Position numbers and translations under genes: made by a program. Under the pieces are notes generated by a model that worked only from the letters and a program-made list of their open reading frames with translations, was not told the DNA's origin and did not search any database. Source: Veillonella parvula (lineage in GTDB: Bacteria; Bacillota; Negativicutes; Veillonellales; Veillonellaceae). From it: 64,000 bases of DNA. Positions 17,236 through 26,839 of the stretch are shown in pieces; the first letter of the stretch is position 1, and every line of letters begins with the position of its first letter. The stretch is from positions 1,221,001 through 1,285,000 of the forward strand of contig NZ_CP138632.1 of NCBI RefSeq assembly GCF_036456085.1, in the 5' to 3' direction.

Positions 17236-18567
17236 TTAATCAATACTTTGTTGTAAGCGGTGTGCTCTGCGTGTATCCCACGCTTTACGCAAAACATAGA
17301 TCACCAAGCCTATGCTTACTGCCACTGCGCTACCTACCATAGCATCAAAGCCACATGCGTAGATTGCATATAGGCAGTAAAGAACGCCTATACCGAACAA
17401 GTAATTAGAGCGTTTAATACGACTTTCAGCTACGCCAGCCATACGCATCATTGTAGGTACTGCCAAGATGCACAATACATACGGTACTACGTTAGTTACA
17501 ACCGCTAAGTTTACTAGGATTTCAAACTGCTCACGCAAGGATTCGCTTGCAGTGAATAAAGTAAGTAATGTTTCAACAGCGAGTAAAATCAATACACCAC
17601 GAACAGGAGCATCTTTGCTATTTACACGAGCGAATATTTTAGGGAAGTAACCATGTTCTGCTGCACTTTTGAAGACGCGAGACAATGTGAATTGCCAGCA
17701 AAGCAAAGCGCCAAAGCAAGAAATAACCATAGCAGCCATAACGATGTTTGCAATTGTATCATTGAACATGTATACGAATGTCAAACCGAATGGTGCGTTA
17801 GAATTTAATAAATCAACGTTAGGCACAATACCTGCCATAACGTTTGTGGACAAGATATAAACCACTGCCACTGCTAATGTACCCGCCACAGTTGCGATAG
17901 GTACGTTTTTCTTTGGATTCTCAACAGCATCAGCATTAGCCGCTGCGGACTCAAATCCTAGGAAGCCCCATAAAGTTAGGGAAATAGATTGTTTTACCGC
18001 ATCATAAAGCGGAAGATCATTTGGGTTCCATGCCGCCCAATAGATAGATGGATCAAACCAATACCAGCCGATTGTACCGATTAATAAAACCGGAACAATA
18101 GAGCCCCAAATAGTCATATTGCTGAGTCGACCTGTGAAACGATTCCCTCTGAAGTTTAGAATCGCTGCAAACCACAAGAGCACAATTGTTACTTGACTTG
18201 TTTGTGTCGCATTGAGGTCAACACCAAAGAAAGCTGCGCCATAACCTACGGCAGATACCGCGATGGCGATATTAGCAATGATGAGAGATATGCTGTAAGC
18301 ATAGCTCGCCATAAAATGTCCAGTTTTACCGAAGCGATGTTCTGCATAACCGCCCATGCCCCCTTGTTTTTGGGAGAACATACCCGCTTGAGCAAAAATA
18401 TACGCTAGTAAAAGCGCACCCACAGCTGTCACGAGCCAAGATAAAACTGAAATAGTACCAACTTGAGCCAAATTAGTTGGTAACATAATGATCCCAGCTC
18501 CTAGCATATTGGCTGCTACCATTGTGGTTAGCTGGAATACAGACATTTTTTTAGCGGTGGTTTTCAT
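17236..18567 (-). CDS. potE: Putrescine/ornithine-type antiporter (APC family, PotE-like)
   Basis: 443-residue membrane protein with about twelve helices. Long segments match PotE as I remember it: GAGIIMLPTNLAQVGTIS near residue 24, GMFSQKQGGMGGYAEHRFGK, AIAVSAVGYG, LWGFLGFESAAANADAVENP, STNVMAGIVPN. PotE exchanges putrescine for ornithine or takes up putrescine at the inner membrane. No decarboxylase gene is adjacent, so the partner amino acid is uncertain; CadB-type lysine/cadaverine exchange is the main alternative. It is monocistronic with its own terminator. Confidence 0.87.
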   Translation of the reverse strand: MKTTAKKMSVFQLTTMVAANMLGAGIIMLPTNLAQVGTISVLSWLVTAVGALLLAYIFAQAGMFSQKQGGMGGYAEHRFGKTGHFMASYAYSISLIIANIAIAVSAVGYGAAFFGVDLNATQTSQVTIVLLWFAAILNFRGNRFTGRLSNMTIWGSIVPVLLIGTIGWYWFDPSIYWAAWNPNDLPLYDAVKQSISLTLWGFLGFESAAANADAVENPKKNVPIATVAGTLAVAVVYILSTNVMAGIVPNVDLLNSNAPFGLTFVYMFNDTIANIVMAAMVISCFGALLCWQFTLSRVFKSAAEHGYFPKIFARVNSKDAPVRGVLILLAVETLLTLFTASESLREQFEILVNLAVVTNVVPYVLCILAVPTMMRMAGVAESRIKRSNYLFGIGVLYCLYAIYACGFDAMVGSAVAVSIGLVIYVLRKAWDTRRAHRLQQSID

Positions 18568-18720
18568 GTATCAATCCCCTTTCACTAAGGTGAATTTTTT
18601 CTCGTCCATAATTCACTTAAAATATATATACCGCTAAGTAAATTCAGTTCGTGCTGTGATGGGCTTGAATGTGAATTTACCGTTTTTATTCTTATTACGA
18701 GTTAAATAATAACACCTATG
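18568..18720 (-). promoter_or_regulatory. potE upstream region with repeated GTAAATTCA/GTGAATT motifs
   Basis: Several related 9-mers occur in both orientations: GTGAATT near 18590, AATTCAC near 18613, GTAAATTCA near 18640, GTGAATTTAC near 18670. The last two could form a 9-bp hairpin with a 25-base loop. They may be operator half-sites. From 18721 to 19016 I see only AT-rich sequence. Confidence 0.35.
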
Positions 18721-19016
18721 AAACCAAAATAAAAGTACTTTATTGGCGGACAAGGCATATTACACGAATTGAATAAATCATAGGTAATTTATCATCAAAA
18801 TCGAACAGAACTCATTTTAATCGTAGCAAAGTATATTTTTACCCCATTTTATTCTGTGTATAGATGTAATTTTTCCTATCTATCACGGTTATAGTGTCCT
18901 AGTACAAGACTATTATTTCCTCACAGTCCACTATATATGTACATGTAAATACATCATTTTAATAGTGGATTATCAATTAGAATTTTGGGCTTTATAGGTA
19001 TCGTCTAGCTTTTAAA

Positions 19017-19089
19017 TAAAAAATCGATATACATATAAGTATAATGGGCAATATTAGACCCTTAATGAAATCCTTATATGTATATCGAT
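19017..19089 (-). terminator. Terminator of the argGH operon
   Basis: A 17-bp perfect inverted repeat (ATCGATATACATATAAG, 19023-19039, with 19073-19089) around a 33-base loop. On the minus strand it is followed by a run of six T. The loop contains a smaller GGG/CCC pairing. The stem is unusually long. Confidence 0.8.
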
Positions 19090-19156
19090 CTTATTTTTCC
19101 AGATTTTATTGATAACTATTCTTTATTTTTATCTACTACTTATTCCGCACTAAGCT

Positions 19157-20584
19157 CTACTCTTCTACAGATTCAACGATTTCTTTCCATTCAGCAATTT
19201 GCTTTTCCTCAGCAGCGATAATGATTTTACCATTATTACGTTGTCGTTCCACACATTCTGGAGCCGTACCAGAATAGTTATTACGACCTGCAACACAAGC
19301 TTCGATGGAGATAGCGTCAAGAATATCTGCATCAAAATGGTTGGAAATAGCTTTGAAGTCCTCTACGGATAGATCAAGGAGTACACAACCTTTTTCGATG
19401 CAATGATGCACCGCATTACCTACGATTTCATGGGCTTCACGGAATGGAACACCTTTCTTCGCAAGATAATCCGCCATATCTGTAGCATTGGAGAAGTCGT
19501 CATCCAAGACTGCTTTCATATGAGCCCCATTGACCTTCATACCACGAATCATAGCCGCATTAATGGACAATGCGAAGTGTACTGTATCAATAGCATCGAA
19601 GATACCTTCTTTATCCTCTTGCATATCCTTGTTGTATGTAAGAGGCAAGCCTTTCAAAGTTGTTAAAAGGCCTAACAAATGACCATAGGTACGGCCTGTT
19701 TTACCACGAACCAGCTCGCAAACGTCAGGATTTTTCTTTTGCGGCATAATACTAGAGCCCGTGCAGTGAGCATCATCAAGTTCAATAAAATTGAACTCAT
19801 TGGTAGACCACAAGATCAACTCTTCGCTAAGACGGCTCAAATGCATCATCACGAGAGATGCAAAGGATAAGAATTCAACTACGTAGTCACGGTCAGATAC
19901 GGCATCCATACTATTTTCGTAAATACGAGAGAAGCCCAAAAGCTTTTGCGTATATGTTTGATCAATGCCGTATGTAGAACCAGCTAATGCGCCGGCCCCA
20001 AGTGGCATGATGTCCGCATGTTTGAATACCATCAACAATCGATCAAAATCTCGTTCTAACATGGAGAAATAGGCCATCATATGATGCCCAAACAATACAG
20101 GTTGAGCCCGTTGTAAATGCGTATAGCCAGGCATGATAACGTCACTATATTTTTCAGCTGTTTCGATGAGGGCCTTTTGCATGTCTACGATAAGCTCCCC
20201 CATTTCCACAACGGCTTTACGCACGTACATATGCAAGTCTACTGCACATTGGTCATTACGGCTGCGGCCTGTATGCAAACGACCACCGGCTTCACCGATA
20301 TCATCGGTGAGGCGTTTTTCAATATTCATATGAATATCTTCAAGAGCTACGGAGAACGGAAACTCTCCTTTATCAATCTGACATTTAATCTTCGTTAAAC
20401 CTGCTATGATGGCATCTCGATCTGCATCGGAGATAATATGTTGTTTTGCCAGCATAGTCGCATGTGCCTTGCTGCCTGCAATATCTTCGGCGTACATCCG
20501 CGCATCAAAAGCGATAGAGGATGTAAAATCCTCTACCGCTTTATCAGTGCCTTTTGTGAAACGCCCGCCCCACAATTTAGCCAT
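19157..20584 (-). CDS. argH: Argininosuccinate lyase
   Basis: Last step of arginine synthesis: argininosuccinate to arginine and fumarate. 475 residues, typical. The superfamily signature SSIMPQKKNPD is present in the second half and the N-terminal MAKLWGGRF is characteristic. Its ATG overlaps the argG stop codon, so the two are translationally linked. Confidence 0.97.
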   Translation of the reverse strand: MAKLWGGRFTKGTDKAVEDFTSSIAFDARMYAEDIAGSKAHATMLAKQHIISDADRDAIIAGLTKIKCQIDKGEFPFSVALEDIHMNIEKRLTDDIGEAGGRLHTGRSRNDQCAVDLHMYVRKAVVEMGELIVDMQKALIETAEKYSDVIMPGYTHLQRAQPVLFGHHMMAYFSMLERDFDRLLMVFKHADIMPLGAGALAGSTYGIDQTYTQKLLGFSRIYENSMDAVSDRDYVVEFLSFASLVMMHLSRLSEELILWSTNEFNFIELDDAHCTGSSIMPQKKNPDVCELVRGKTGRTYGHLLGLLTTLKGLPLTYNKDMQEDKEGIFDAIDTVHFALSINAAMIRGMKVNGAHMKAVLDDDFSNATDMADYLAKKGVPFREAHEIVGNAVHHCIEKGCVLLDLSVEDFKAISNHFDADILDAISIEACVAGRNNYSGTAPECVERQRNNGKIIIAAEEKQIAEWKEIVESVEE

Positions 20585-21795
20585 TATTTACCTGCCTTTT
20601 CTTTCATCAATGCATTAATTTTGAGAGGTAAACCGAACAAGTTGATGAAACCTTCTGCATCAGCTTGATCGTATACATCATCTTCTTCAAATGTTACAAA
20701 ATCTTCGCTGTACAAGGAATATGGAGAAGTACTACCCGCAGAAATGATATTGCCTTTGTACAATTTAAGTTTTACTTCACCGGTTACAGTTTTTTGAGTT
20801 TCGTCAACAAACGCTTGTAATGCGTTCATCAATGGTGCGAACCACATGCCATCGTATACAAGTTCAGCGTATTTGTTAGCAATGAGTTCTTTGTAGTGGT
20901 ATGTAGCTCTATCTAAGCAGAGGTATTCAAGTTCTCTGTGAGCATACATGATGATGGAACCACCTGGGTTTTCATAAACGCCACGGGATTTCATACCTAC
21001 CAATCTATTTTCAACGATATCTACAACGCCTACACCATAGTGTGCACCAATCTCGTTGAGTTTTTCTAATAATTGTAATGGGGTGCCTTCTTGACCGTCT
21101 ACGGCTACAGGTACACCTTCTTTAAAGGATACAGTTACATAACCAGCTTCATCTGGAGCTTGTTCAGGTGTATGTGTTACCAAATACACATCATCTTTAG
21201 GAGCATTTGCTGGATTTTCAAGATCGCCGCCTTCATGGGATAAATGCCATACGTTTTGGTCCATAGAATATGGATGAGATTTTGTAGCTACAACTGGAAT
21301 ATCATGTTTAGCAGCATATTCCATGCAATCTGTTCTAGATTTCAAATCCCATTCTCTCCAAGGAGCAATGATTTTCATGTTAGGAGCTAATGCTTTGATA
21401 GTCAACTCAAAACGAACTTGGTCATTACCTTTACCAGTCGCACCATGAGCGATTGCATCAGCGCCTTCTTTTTTGGCAATATCTACAAGAATTTTACCAA
21501 TTAAAGGTCTCGCGAAGGATGTACCTAATAAATATTTACCTTCATAAATTGCACCAGCTTTTACAGTAGGCCATACATAATCTTTTACAAACTCTTCCTT
21601 AGCGTCAACGATGTACGCTTTAGATGCGCCAGATTTGATCGCTTTTTTCTCAACTGCATCATAATCCTCAGGTTGGCCCAAGTCTACACACACTGCAATA
21701 ACTTCAGCACCATAATTTTCTTTCAACCAAGGAATGATAACAGAAGTATCTAAGCCACCAGAATATGCGAGTACTACTTTATTTGCTTTACCCAT
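20584..21795 (-). CDS. argG: Argininosuccinate synthase
   Basis: Joins citrulline and aspartate with ATP. 403 residues. N-type ATP pyrophosphatase motif AYSGGLDTS at residues 9-17; [13 protein letters not shown] and [10 protein letters not shown] are further conserved segments. ATG with GAGGTG eight bases upstream. First gene of the argGH operon, behind a well-formed promoter. Confidence 0.97.
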   Translation of the reverse strand: MGKANKVVLAYSGGLDTSVIIPWLKENYGAEVIAVCVDLGQPEDYDAVEKKAIKSGASKAYIVDAKEEFVKDYVWPTVKAGAIYEGKYLLGTSFARPLIGKILVDIAKKEGADAIAHGATGKGNDQVRFELTIKALAPNMKIIAPWREWDLKSRTDCMEYAAKHDIPVVATKSHPYSMDQNVWHLSHEGGDLENPANAPKDDVYLVTHTPEQAPDEAGYVTVSFKEGVPVAVDGQEGTPLQLLEKLNEIGAHYGVGVVDIVENRLVGMKSRGVYENPGGSIIMYAHRELEYLCLDRATYHYKELIANKYAELVYDGMWFAPLMNALQAFVDETQKTVTGEVKLKLYKGNIISAGSTSPYSLYSEDFVTFEEDDVYDQADAEGFINLFGLPLKINALMKEKAGK

Positions 21796-21916
21796 GATAA
21801 CACCTCATAAACCACTATCTATTTAGACTAATATAATCAATACAATATCAGATAATTGTGAAAGCACCGTGGTATCTTCTATTACCGACAGGTATTCTCT
21901 CCTTCTGACAAAAAAT

Positions 21917-21945
21917 AGTATACACCTGTATAATTATAAATGCAA
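21917..21945 (-). promoter_or_regulatory. Promoter of argGH
   Basis: On the minus strand TTGCAT (21945-21940), a 17-bp spacer, and TATACT (21922-21917). The spacer is AT-rich and partly palindromic (TGTATAATTATAAATGCA read on plus), loosely like an arginine-repressor box; that reading is weak. Confidence 0.65.
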
Positions 21946-21993
21946 GCATTATTTTTATTCATTTTAATAATATATTTCGTTTACGAACTAATA

Positions 21994-22035
21994 AATAAGC
22001 TATATCTAGTAATCGAACACCAGATATAGCTTATT
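21994..22035 (-). terminator. Probable terminator of the transglycosylase gene
   Basis: AATAAGCTATATCT (21994-22007) pairs perfectly with 22022-22035. The minus strand continues TTATT-like; the U-run is imperfect. Confidence 0.65.
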
Positions 22036-22047
22036 AAATATATTAAG

Positions 22048-22854
22048 TTATTCTTCCACAAGCTCCAAGTCCTGTTCGTACGCATAGTCTGCTTCGGCTT
22101 GTGTAATCATGCCTTGGTCTACCATTTGTTCGAGCACCAGCTTTTGTCGAGCTTTAGCCCCTTCATAGTTCGTGTAAGGATCTAAATAGGACGGTGCATT
22201 GGGTAATGCAGCGAGCAAAGCGCTTTGCCCCAATGTTAATCGACTGGGACTCGTCCCAAAGTATCCGTGAGCTGCTTCGTAGATACCATAATAATTATGA
22301 CCATAATATACGGTATTCAAATACATAGTTAAAATTTCTTCCTTAGAATAGTAATGTTCCATCTCGCTAGCGAGGATGGCCTCTTCTACCTTACGACTCA
22401 TGATGCGCTTTGAGGAAAGGAACAGATTTTTTACAAGTTGTTGTGTAATAGTACTACCGCCTTCCAAGGTTTCACCTGCTATGGTATTTGTGTACAAGGC
22501 GCGAATAATACCGAGTACATCAATAGCTCCATGTTTATAATACCGCTTATCTTCAATAGCGATTAATGCATTTTTTGTATACTCAGGAATAACATCCCCT
22601 TTCACCCAATGCTCTTTTGAAACACGTTGATTAAGAGCTATCTGTACTTTATCTCTAAATGTAAACAGTCGTATAATTCGATCCGTACGACTGAGCGTGT
22701 CTTCACTTTGTTCTATTTGTTTTTCAACAAGTGTATGAGCTTTACTCTCACGATTTGTCCCTTGAAAGCTATGGTATCCGTCATATATAAACATAGCCAA
22801 AATCATGACCACCACGAATACAACTAGATTTCGAAGGTAGCGAAATACTTTCAT
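22048..22854 (-). CDS. mtgA: Monofunctional peptidoglycan glycosyltransferase (GT51)
   Basis: Polymerises lipid II into glycan strands at the periplasmic face of the inner membrane. 268 residues: one N-terminal membrane anchor (about residues 8-24), then a GT51 domain with EDKRYYKHGAID (catalytic Glu), GGSTITQQLVKNL, RKVEEAILASEME and KEEILTMYLNTVYYG in the right order. There is no transpeptidase domain. The ATG at 22854 is preferred over a GTG three codons upstream because AGGTG lies six bases before it. The symbol follows the family, not proven orthology. Confidence 0.9.
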   Translation of the reverse strand: MKVFRYLRNLVVFVVVMILAMFIYDGYHSFQGTNRESKAHTLVEKQIEQSEDTLSRTDRIIRLFTFRDKVQIALNQRVSKEHWVKGDVIPEYTKNALIAIEDKRYYKHGAIDVLGIIRALYTNTIAGETLEGGSTITQQLVKNLFLSSKRIMSRKVEEAILASEMEHYYSKEEILTMYLNTVYYGHNYYGIYEAAHGYFGTSPSRLTLGQSALLAALPNAPSYLDPYTNYEGAKARQKLVLEQMVDQGMITQAEADYAYEQDLELVEE

Positions 22855-23118
22855 TTCTTTCACCTATTTCTTAAAGGTCTGTAATATAAACACATGTAAA
22901 CATAAGTTTATAATCTAGCCATCTATACAATACCTTATATACATATACAAATATAAAGTATATTAAATGTATTGTATCACATCAATCAAGAAGAAGATAT
23001 GTAAAACACTAGTTTTTACGTCCACTCATACTACAAATATATTTAATATATCTTATAACGGCACGACACTATATATCTATAAATACCGATTAATGCATAT
23101 TAGTTATACTTATTAAGT

Positions 23119-23148
23119 TGTATTAAAAACTTTAAATAGAGTATAATA
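23119..23148 (+). promoter_or_regulatory. Promoter of the CsoR-like gene
   Basis: TTGTAT, an 18-bp spacer and TATAAT (23143-23148), 37 bases before the start codon. No ACCC/GGGT palindrome is visible here, so autoregulation by the same operator type is not evident. The rest of 22864-23118 is AT-rich with no clear feature. Confidence 0.6.
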
Positions 23149-23184
23149 TATGAGATGATAAAAACATGCCTATGGAGGAGTAAT

Positions 23185-23463
23185 ATGAAACAGTGTATGG
23201 ATTCAGAAAATCTGCATCGTCGATTGCGTAAAATCTTAGGTCAAGTGCAAGCTATTGATCGAATGATTGAAGAAGACATTCCCTGCGAAGATGTGTTGAG
23301 CCAAATTAATGCAGCTAAGTCTGCACTACATAAAGTAGGACAAGTAATTCTTGAAGGACATATCAACCACTGCGTACGAGATGGTATCGAACATGGTGAC
23401 GTGGAAAAAACCATTAGCGACTTTACAAAAGCTGTAGAGCGCTTTGCAAATATGGGTAAATAA
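23185..23463 (+). CDS. CsoR/RcnR/FrmR-family metal-responsive repressor
   Basis: 92-residue all-helical DNA-binding protein. The family fingerprint residues are Cys34, His59 and Cys63 (spacing 25 and 4), which is the Cys-His-Cys pattern of copper-type CsoR, not the His-Cys-His-His set of nickel/cobalt RcnR. An extra Cys4 and His62 are present. The start is the ATG at 23185 with GGAGG upstream. No copper ATPase or chaperone is adjacent. The only visible CsoR-like palindromes in the window lie in front of the ABC importer genes at 11.2 and 16.9 kb, which makes those genes candidate targets despite the fingerprint. Confidence 0.88.
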   Translation: MKQCMDSENLHRRLRKILGQVQAIDRMIEEDIPCEDVLSQINAAKSALHKVGQVILEGHINHCVRDGIEHGDVEKTISDFTKAVERFANMGK

Positions 23464-23545
23464 AAAAGGACTCTACAAATGAATTGCACCCAAAAAATTG
23501 GACATAATTTTTGGAGGTGCAGTTCAAAATGTAGGGTCCTTTTTA
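23463..23545. repeat. Palindromic element with IS3-like ends, acting as terminator
   Basis: Three nested pairings: outer AAAAGGACTCTACA with TGTAGGGTCCTTTT, middle GAATTGCACC (23481-23490) with GGTGCAGTTC (23516-23525), inner CAAAAAATT with AATTTTTGG around GGACAT. The few mismatches would be G-U pairs in RNA. It separates the convergent csoR-like and ptsH genes and ends in T-runs both ways. The middle and inner parts resemble two facing IS3-family termini (GAAYTGCACC...AATTGGACA). The same core recurs at 31.4 kb. Confidence 0.75.
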
Positions 23546-23556
23546 TTACCCTCATA

Positions 23557-23817
23557 TTAATCGTGGTTAGTTGTTAAGAATTCGCTCAATGCAGCGAGTG
23601 CCTCGTCTTCGTCAGCACCGTCAGCCGTCAAGGTAACGGATGTGCCTTTTGTAGCACCCAAGGTCAATACAGTTAAAATGGATTTAGCATCTGCTGTTTT
23701 GCCATTAGCAGCGATAGTCACTTTGGAAGCGAACTTAGCAGCCAATTGTGTGAAAGCTGTAGCAGGACGAGCATGTAAACCGGATTCGTTAGTAATTTCT
23801 ACTGTTAATTCTTTCAT
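23557..23817 (-). CDS. ptsH: Phosphocarrier protein HPr
   Basis: 86-residue PTS phosphocarrier. GLHARPA carries the phosphorylated His15. The regulatory Ser46 region reads AKSILTVLTLGA, so the serine used by HPr kinase in Firmicutes is retained. It follows ptsI on the same strand after 136 bases; AGAGG precedes the ATG. It carries phosphate from EI to the fructose permease at 29-31 kb. Confidence 0.96.
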   Translation of the reverse strand: MKELTVEITNESGLHARPATAFTQLAAKFASKVTIAANGKTADAKSILTVLTLGATKGTSVTLTADGADEDEALAALSEFLTTNHD

Positions 23818-23953
23818 GATAACCTCTTTCTATCTCGATAGGCGGTGCCTATCCATACGTTCTAATAGATATATTGTATCAATATCAAGCATTTCAATTC
23901 AAGTATATTACATCCTATTTACTATGTAATAATCCTATTTAACAAAAGTAAAA

Positions 23954-25681
23954 TTATAATAAACCTTTTTCAGCTAATACAGATTTAGCGTATTCTGTAA
24001 TTTCTTCTGCTGTGTCCATAGTAAGTGCTTTATTTGCTACCTCTTCACATTCTGTTTTGGAAACAGAACGCAAAATATTTTTAATAAGAGGAATCGAAGA
24101 AGCCGTCATGGAGAATTCGTCGAGGCCAAGGCCCAACAGAATCATGGTCGCCACAGGGTCGCTAGCAAGCTCACCACACATGCCTGTAAATTTACCTTGT
24201 TCATGACTAGCATCAATGACGTGCTTAATAAGACGTAACACACCTGGATGCAATGGTTGATACAAGCTACCAATTGCTTCGTTCATACGGTCTACTGCCA
24301 ATGTGTATTGGCAAAGATCATTCGTACCGATACTAAAGAAGTCTACATATTTAGCAAGAATTGGAGATATAACAGCTGCCGCTGGTACTTCGATCATGAT
24401 GCCAACCTTGATATCCTTGTTGAAATCCTTACCCTCAGCCTCCAGTTCCTCCTTACATTCACTAAGCATAGCATTCGCTTGCTTCACTTCCTCAACGGAA
24501 GCAATCATAGGATACATGATGTGAATATCACCAAACGCACTAGCTCGTAATAAGGCACGCAATTGTACCTTAAAGATGTCTGGACGATTTAAGGATATAC
24601 GAATAGCGCGATATCCTAGGAATGGATTCATTTCACTTGGTAAATCAAGGCATTTCAATTCCTTGTCTCCACCGATGTCCATGGTACGGATAATAACAGG
24701 CTGCCCCTTCATATCTTGGGCTACCTTTTTATACTCTTCGAATTGTATTTCTTCTGCAGGCAATTCGTCATTTTCCATGTAAAGGAATTCTGTACGATAC
24801 AAACCAATACCTTGTGCGCCCATAGTGAGCGCATGTTTAGCATCCTTCGCCTTACCAATGTTGCCGAATAGTTCTACATGATGACCATCAATGGTAGTAG
24901 CTTCAAGATTAGCGGATTCGCGTAACCGTTTTAACTCCTCTTGGAACGCCAACGCTTGATTTGTATACTCCGTCCAATCCGCATCAGATGGATTGATTTC
25001 CACGATACCATCCGTACCAAGAACGACTGCCTTATCGCCATCTGCAAAGCTTTCAATATCACCAACGCCCATAACTGCAGGAATCTCTAAGGTGCGAGCC
25101 ATAATAGCCGCATGAGATGTAGGGCCACCTGCTGCCGTAACGATACCTTTTACTACCGCTTTATCAAGGGATGCCGTATCAGATGGTGCCAAATCATGAG
25201 CCACCAAGATAACCTCGCCAGAAATATGTGATAAACCGCGAGGGTTCATGCCTAACATATTACGCATCAAACGATCACCGATATCCTTAATATCTGCGCC
25301 TCGTTCACGCATGTAAGCGTCTTCCATACCAAGGAAGATATTTGCAAAGGTTTCAATTGTTTGAGCCGTAGCCGCTACCACATTCATATGGCTAGACTCA
25401 ACAAGGGATTTAATTCCGTCAGATAAGGATGGGTCTTGAGCAATTTGCATATGCGCTTCAAAAATAGCCGCCTCTTCTGGCCCCATTTCATCCAACGCTT
25501 TTTTACGAATAGTATCCAATTGTTTTAAGGTAGATGCCATAGCAGTTGCAAACTTGCCTATTTCTTCTTCTACCTTGTCTTCCGTTACATTGTAATCAGG
25601 AATGACAATTTCCTCTTGAATATATCTATATACATTGCCTACTGCAATGCCACGAGATCCAGAAATCCCTTGAATTCGCAT
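23954..25681 (-). CDS. ptsI: PEP-protein phosphotransferase, enzyme I of the PTS
   Basis: 575 residues. The N-terminal half contains the phosphohistidine motif GGPTSHAAIMAR. The C-terminal PEP-binding barrel contains IRTMDIGGDKELKCL, FFSIGTNDLCQYTLAVDR and the catalytic Cys in GMCGELASD. Autophosphorylates from PEP and passes phosphate to HPr. The order ptsI then ptsH is reversed from the common ptsHI arrangement. Confidence 0.97.
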   Translation of the reverse strand: MRIQGISGSRGIAVGNVYRYIQEEIVIPDYNVTEDKVEEEIGKFATAMASTLKQLDTIRKKALDEMGPEEAAIFEAHMQIAQDPSLSDGIKSLVESSHMNVVAATAQTIETFANIFLGMEDAYMRERGADIKDIGDRLMRNMLGMNPRGLSHISGEVILVAHDLAPSDTASLDKAVVKGIVTAAGGPTSHAAIMARTLEIPAVMGVGDIESFADGDKAVVLGTDGIVEINPSDADWTEYTNQALAFQEELKRLRESANLEATTIDGHHVELFGNIGKAKDAKHALTMGAQGIGLYRTEFLYMENDELPAEEIQFEEYKKVAQDMKGQPVIIRTMDIGGDKELKCLDLPSEMNPFLGYRAIRISLNRPDIFKVQLRALLRASAFGDIHIMYPMIASVEEVKQANAMLSECKEELEAEGKDFNKDIKVGIMIEVPAAAVISPILAKYVDFFSIGTNDLCQYTLAVDRMNEAIGSLYQPLHPGVLRLIKHVIDASHEQGKFTGMCGELASDPVATMILLGLGLDEFSMTASSIPLIKNILRSVSKTECEEVANKALTMDTAEEITEYAKSVLAEKGLL

Positions 25682-26004
25682 ATGTGTTCCTCTTTCTATT
25701 ACGATTAACTACATTACTCTTTATTTTATCATTTCTCTGTTAAACAATAAAGTAATCCAAATACCTATATTCCCTTAAATAATCGTCCCATATGGGGCAT
25801 TTTTTGTTTCACTATAACTCTTAATAAACGCTGTAAGCTTTCCTTATTTTCCCTTTATTTTGCTATAAATTTATACGATTCCATACAATGCTTAAGGCCT
25901 ATTTATGATATGATATAATATTATAATATAGAATATATAATAATAAACATATGAGACTTTCACGGGCTTCATGGTGAAAGTCTTACTTATTGATAGGAGA
26001 CTTT
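25682..26004. other. Divergent ptsI/dapF intergenic region with a leader hairpin
   Basis: AT-rich promoter region. The notable feature is GACTTTCAC (25955-25963) paired with GTGAAAGTC (25974-25982) over a 10-base loop, in the short leader of dapF and made of two copies of the over-represented GTGAAAGT word. A weak CCCATATGGGG plus T6 lies near 25788-25806. Confidence 0.5.
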
Positions 26005-26838
26005 ATGAAATTAACGAAAATGCATGGTCTCGGCAATGACTTCATCCTCTTTGCCGACCCACAAGGGACGTCTAAAGACTACACAGACCTCGCCATCCGC
26101 CTTTGCGATCGTCGCACGGGTATTGGTGCCGATGGTCTTGCCGTCCTAGTTCCTTCCGAAACCTGTGATGTGCGCATGCGCATCATCAACTCCGATGGTA
26201 GTGAAGCAGAAATGTGCGGTAATGCCATCCGTTGCTTTGCCAAATACGCTTATGAACACGGTGAAACAACGAAGGAGACTTTCACCATCGAAACCTTAGC
26301 TGGCGTAATGAAGCCTACATTGACTATCGAAAACGGAATAGTCACACAAGTTACTGTAAACATGGGCAAACCATTCTTTAAGTCCCAAGACATTCCTATG
26401 AATGTAAACATGGATAAGGTTATCGACGTAGACCTCGATGTAAACGGTGAGACCATAACGGTAAGCTCCGTATTGCTTGGCGTGCCTCATACGGAGGTAT
26501 TCATCGCCGACATTACAAAAGCCCCTGTTACAACACAAGGCCCTATCCTTGAAAAGCACGATGCCTTCCCTGCTAACACAAATGTAAACTACATTGAAGT
26601 AGTAAATGACAAACACATCAAGGTGCGCACTTGGGAGCGTGGAGCTGGCGCTACCTTAGCATGTGGAACAGGATCTTGTGCCTCTGCCGTTATGTCCTTT
26701 GAAAAAGGTTTAACAGGCCGTGAAGTAGATGTAGAACTTTATTTAGGAACATTGCATATTTCATACTTGGAGGATGGCACGGTGCTCATGACAGGCCCGG
26801 CTGAGGAAGTCTTCGAAACAGAACTTCCTATCGATTAA
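26005..26838 (+). CDS. dapF: Diaminopimelate epimerase
   Basis: Converts LL- to meso-diaminopimelate for lysine and peptidoglycan. 277 residues from the ATG at 26005 (AGGAG five bases upstream); an alternative TTG at 25990 is less likely. The two catalytic cysteines are visible in AEMCGNAIRC and ATLACGTGSCA. The N-terminal KMHGLGNDF is characteristic. It starts a plus-strand run with the antiporter and fructose genes. Confidence 0.97.
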   Translation: MKLTKMHGLGNDFILFADPQGTSKDYTDLAIRLCDRRTGIGADGLAVLVPSETCDVRMRIINSDGSEAEMCGNAIRCFAKYAYEHGETTKETFTIETLAGVMKPTLTIENGIVTQVTVNMGKPFFKSQDIPMNVNMDKVIDVDLDVNGETITVSSVLLGVPHTEVFIADITKAPVTTQGPILEKHDAFPANTNVNYIEVVNDKHIKVRTWERGAGATLACGTGSCASAVMSFEKGLTGREVDVELYLGTLHISYLEDGTVLMTGPAEEVFETELPID

Positions 26839-26839
26839 A

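Noticed and set aside
21796-21916. T-box or other amino acid riboswitch in the argG leader
   Set aside because: The leader is short and I could not find the T-box GGTGG core or a specifier stem.
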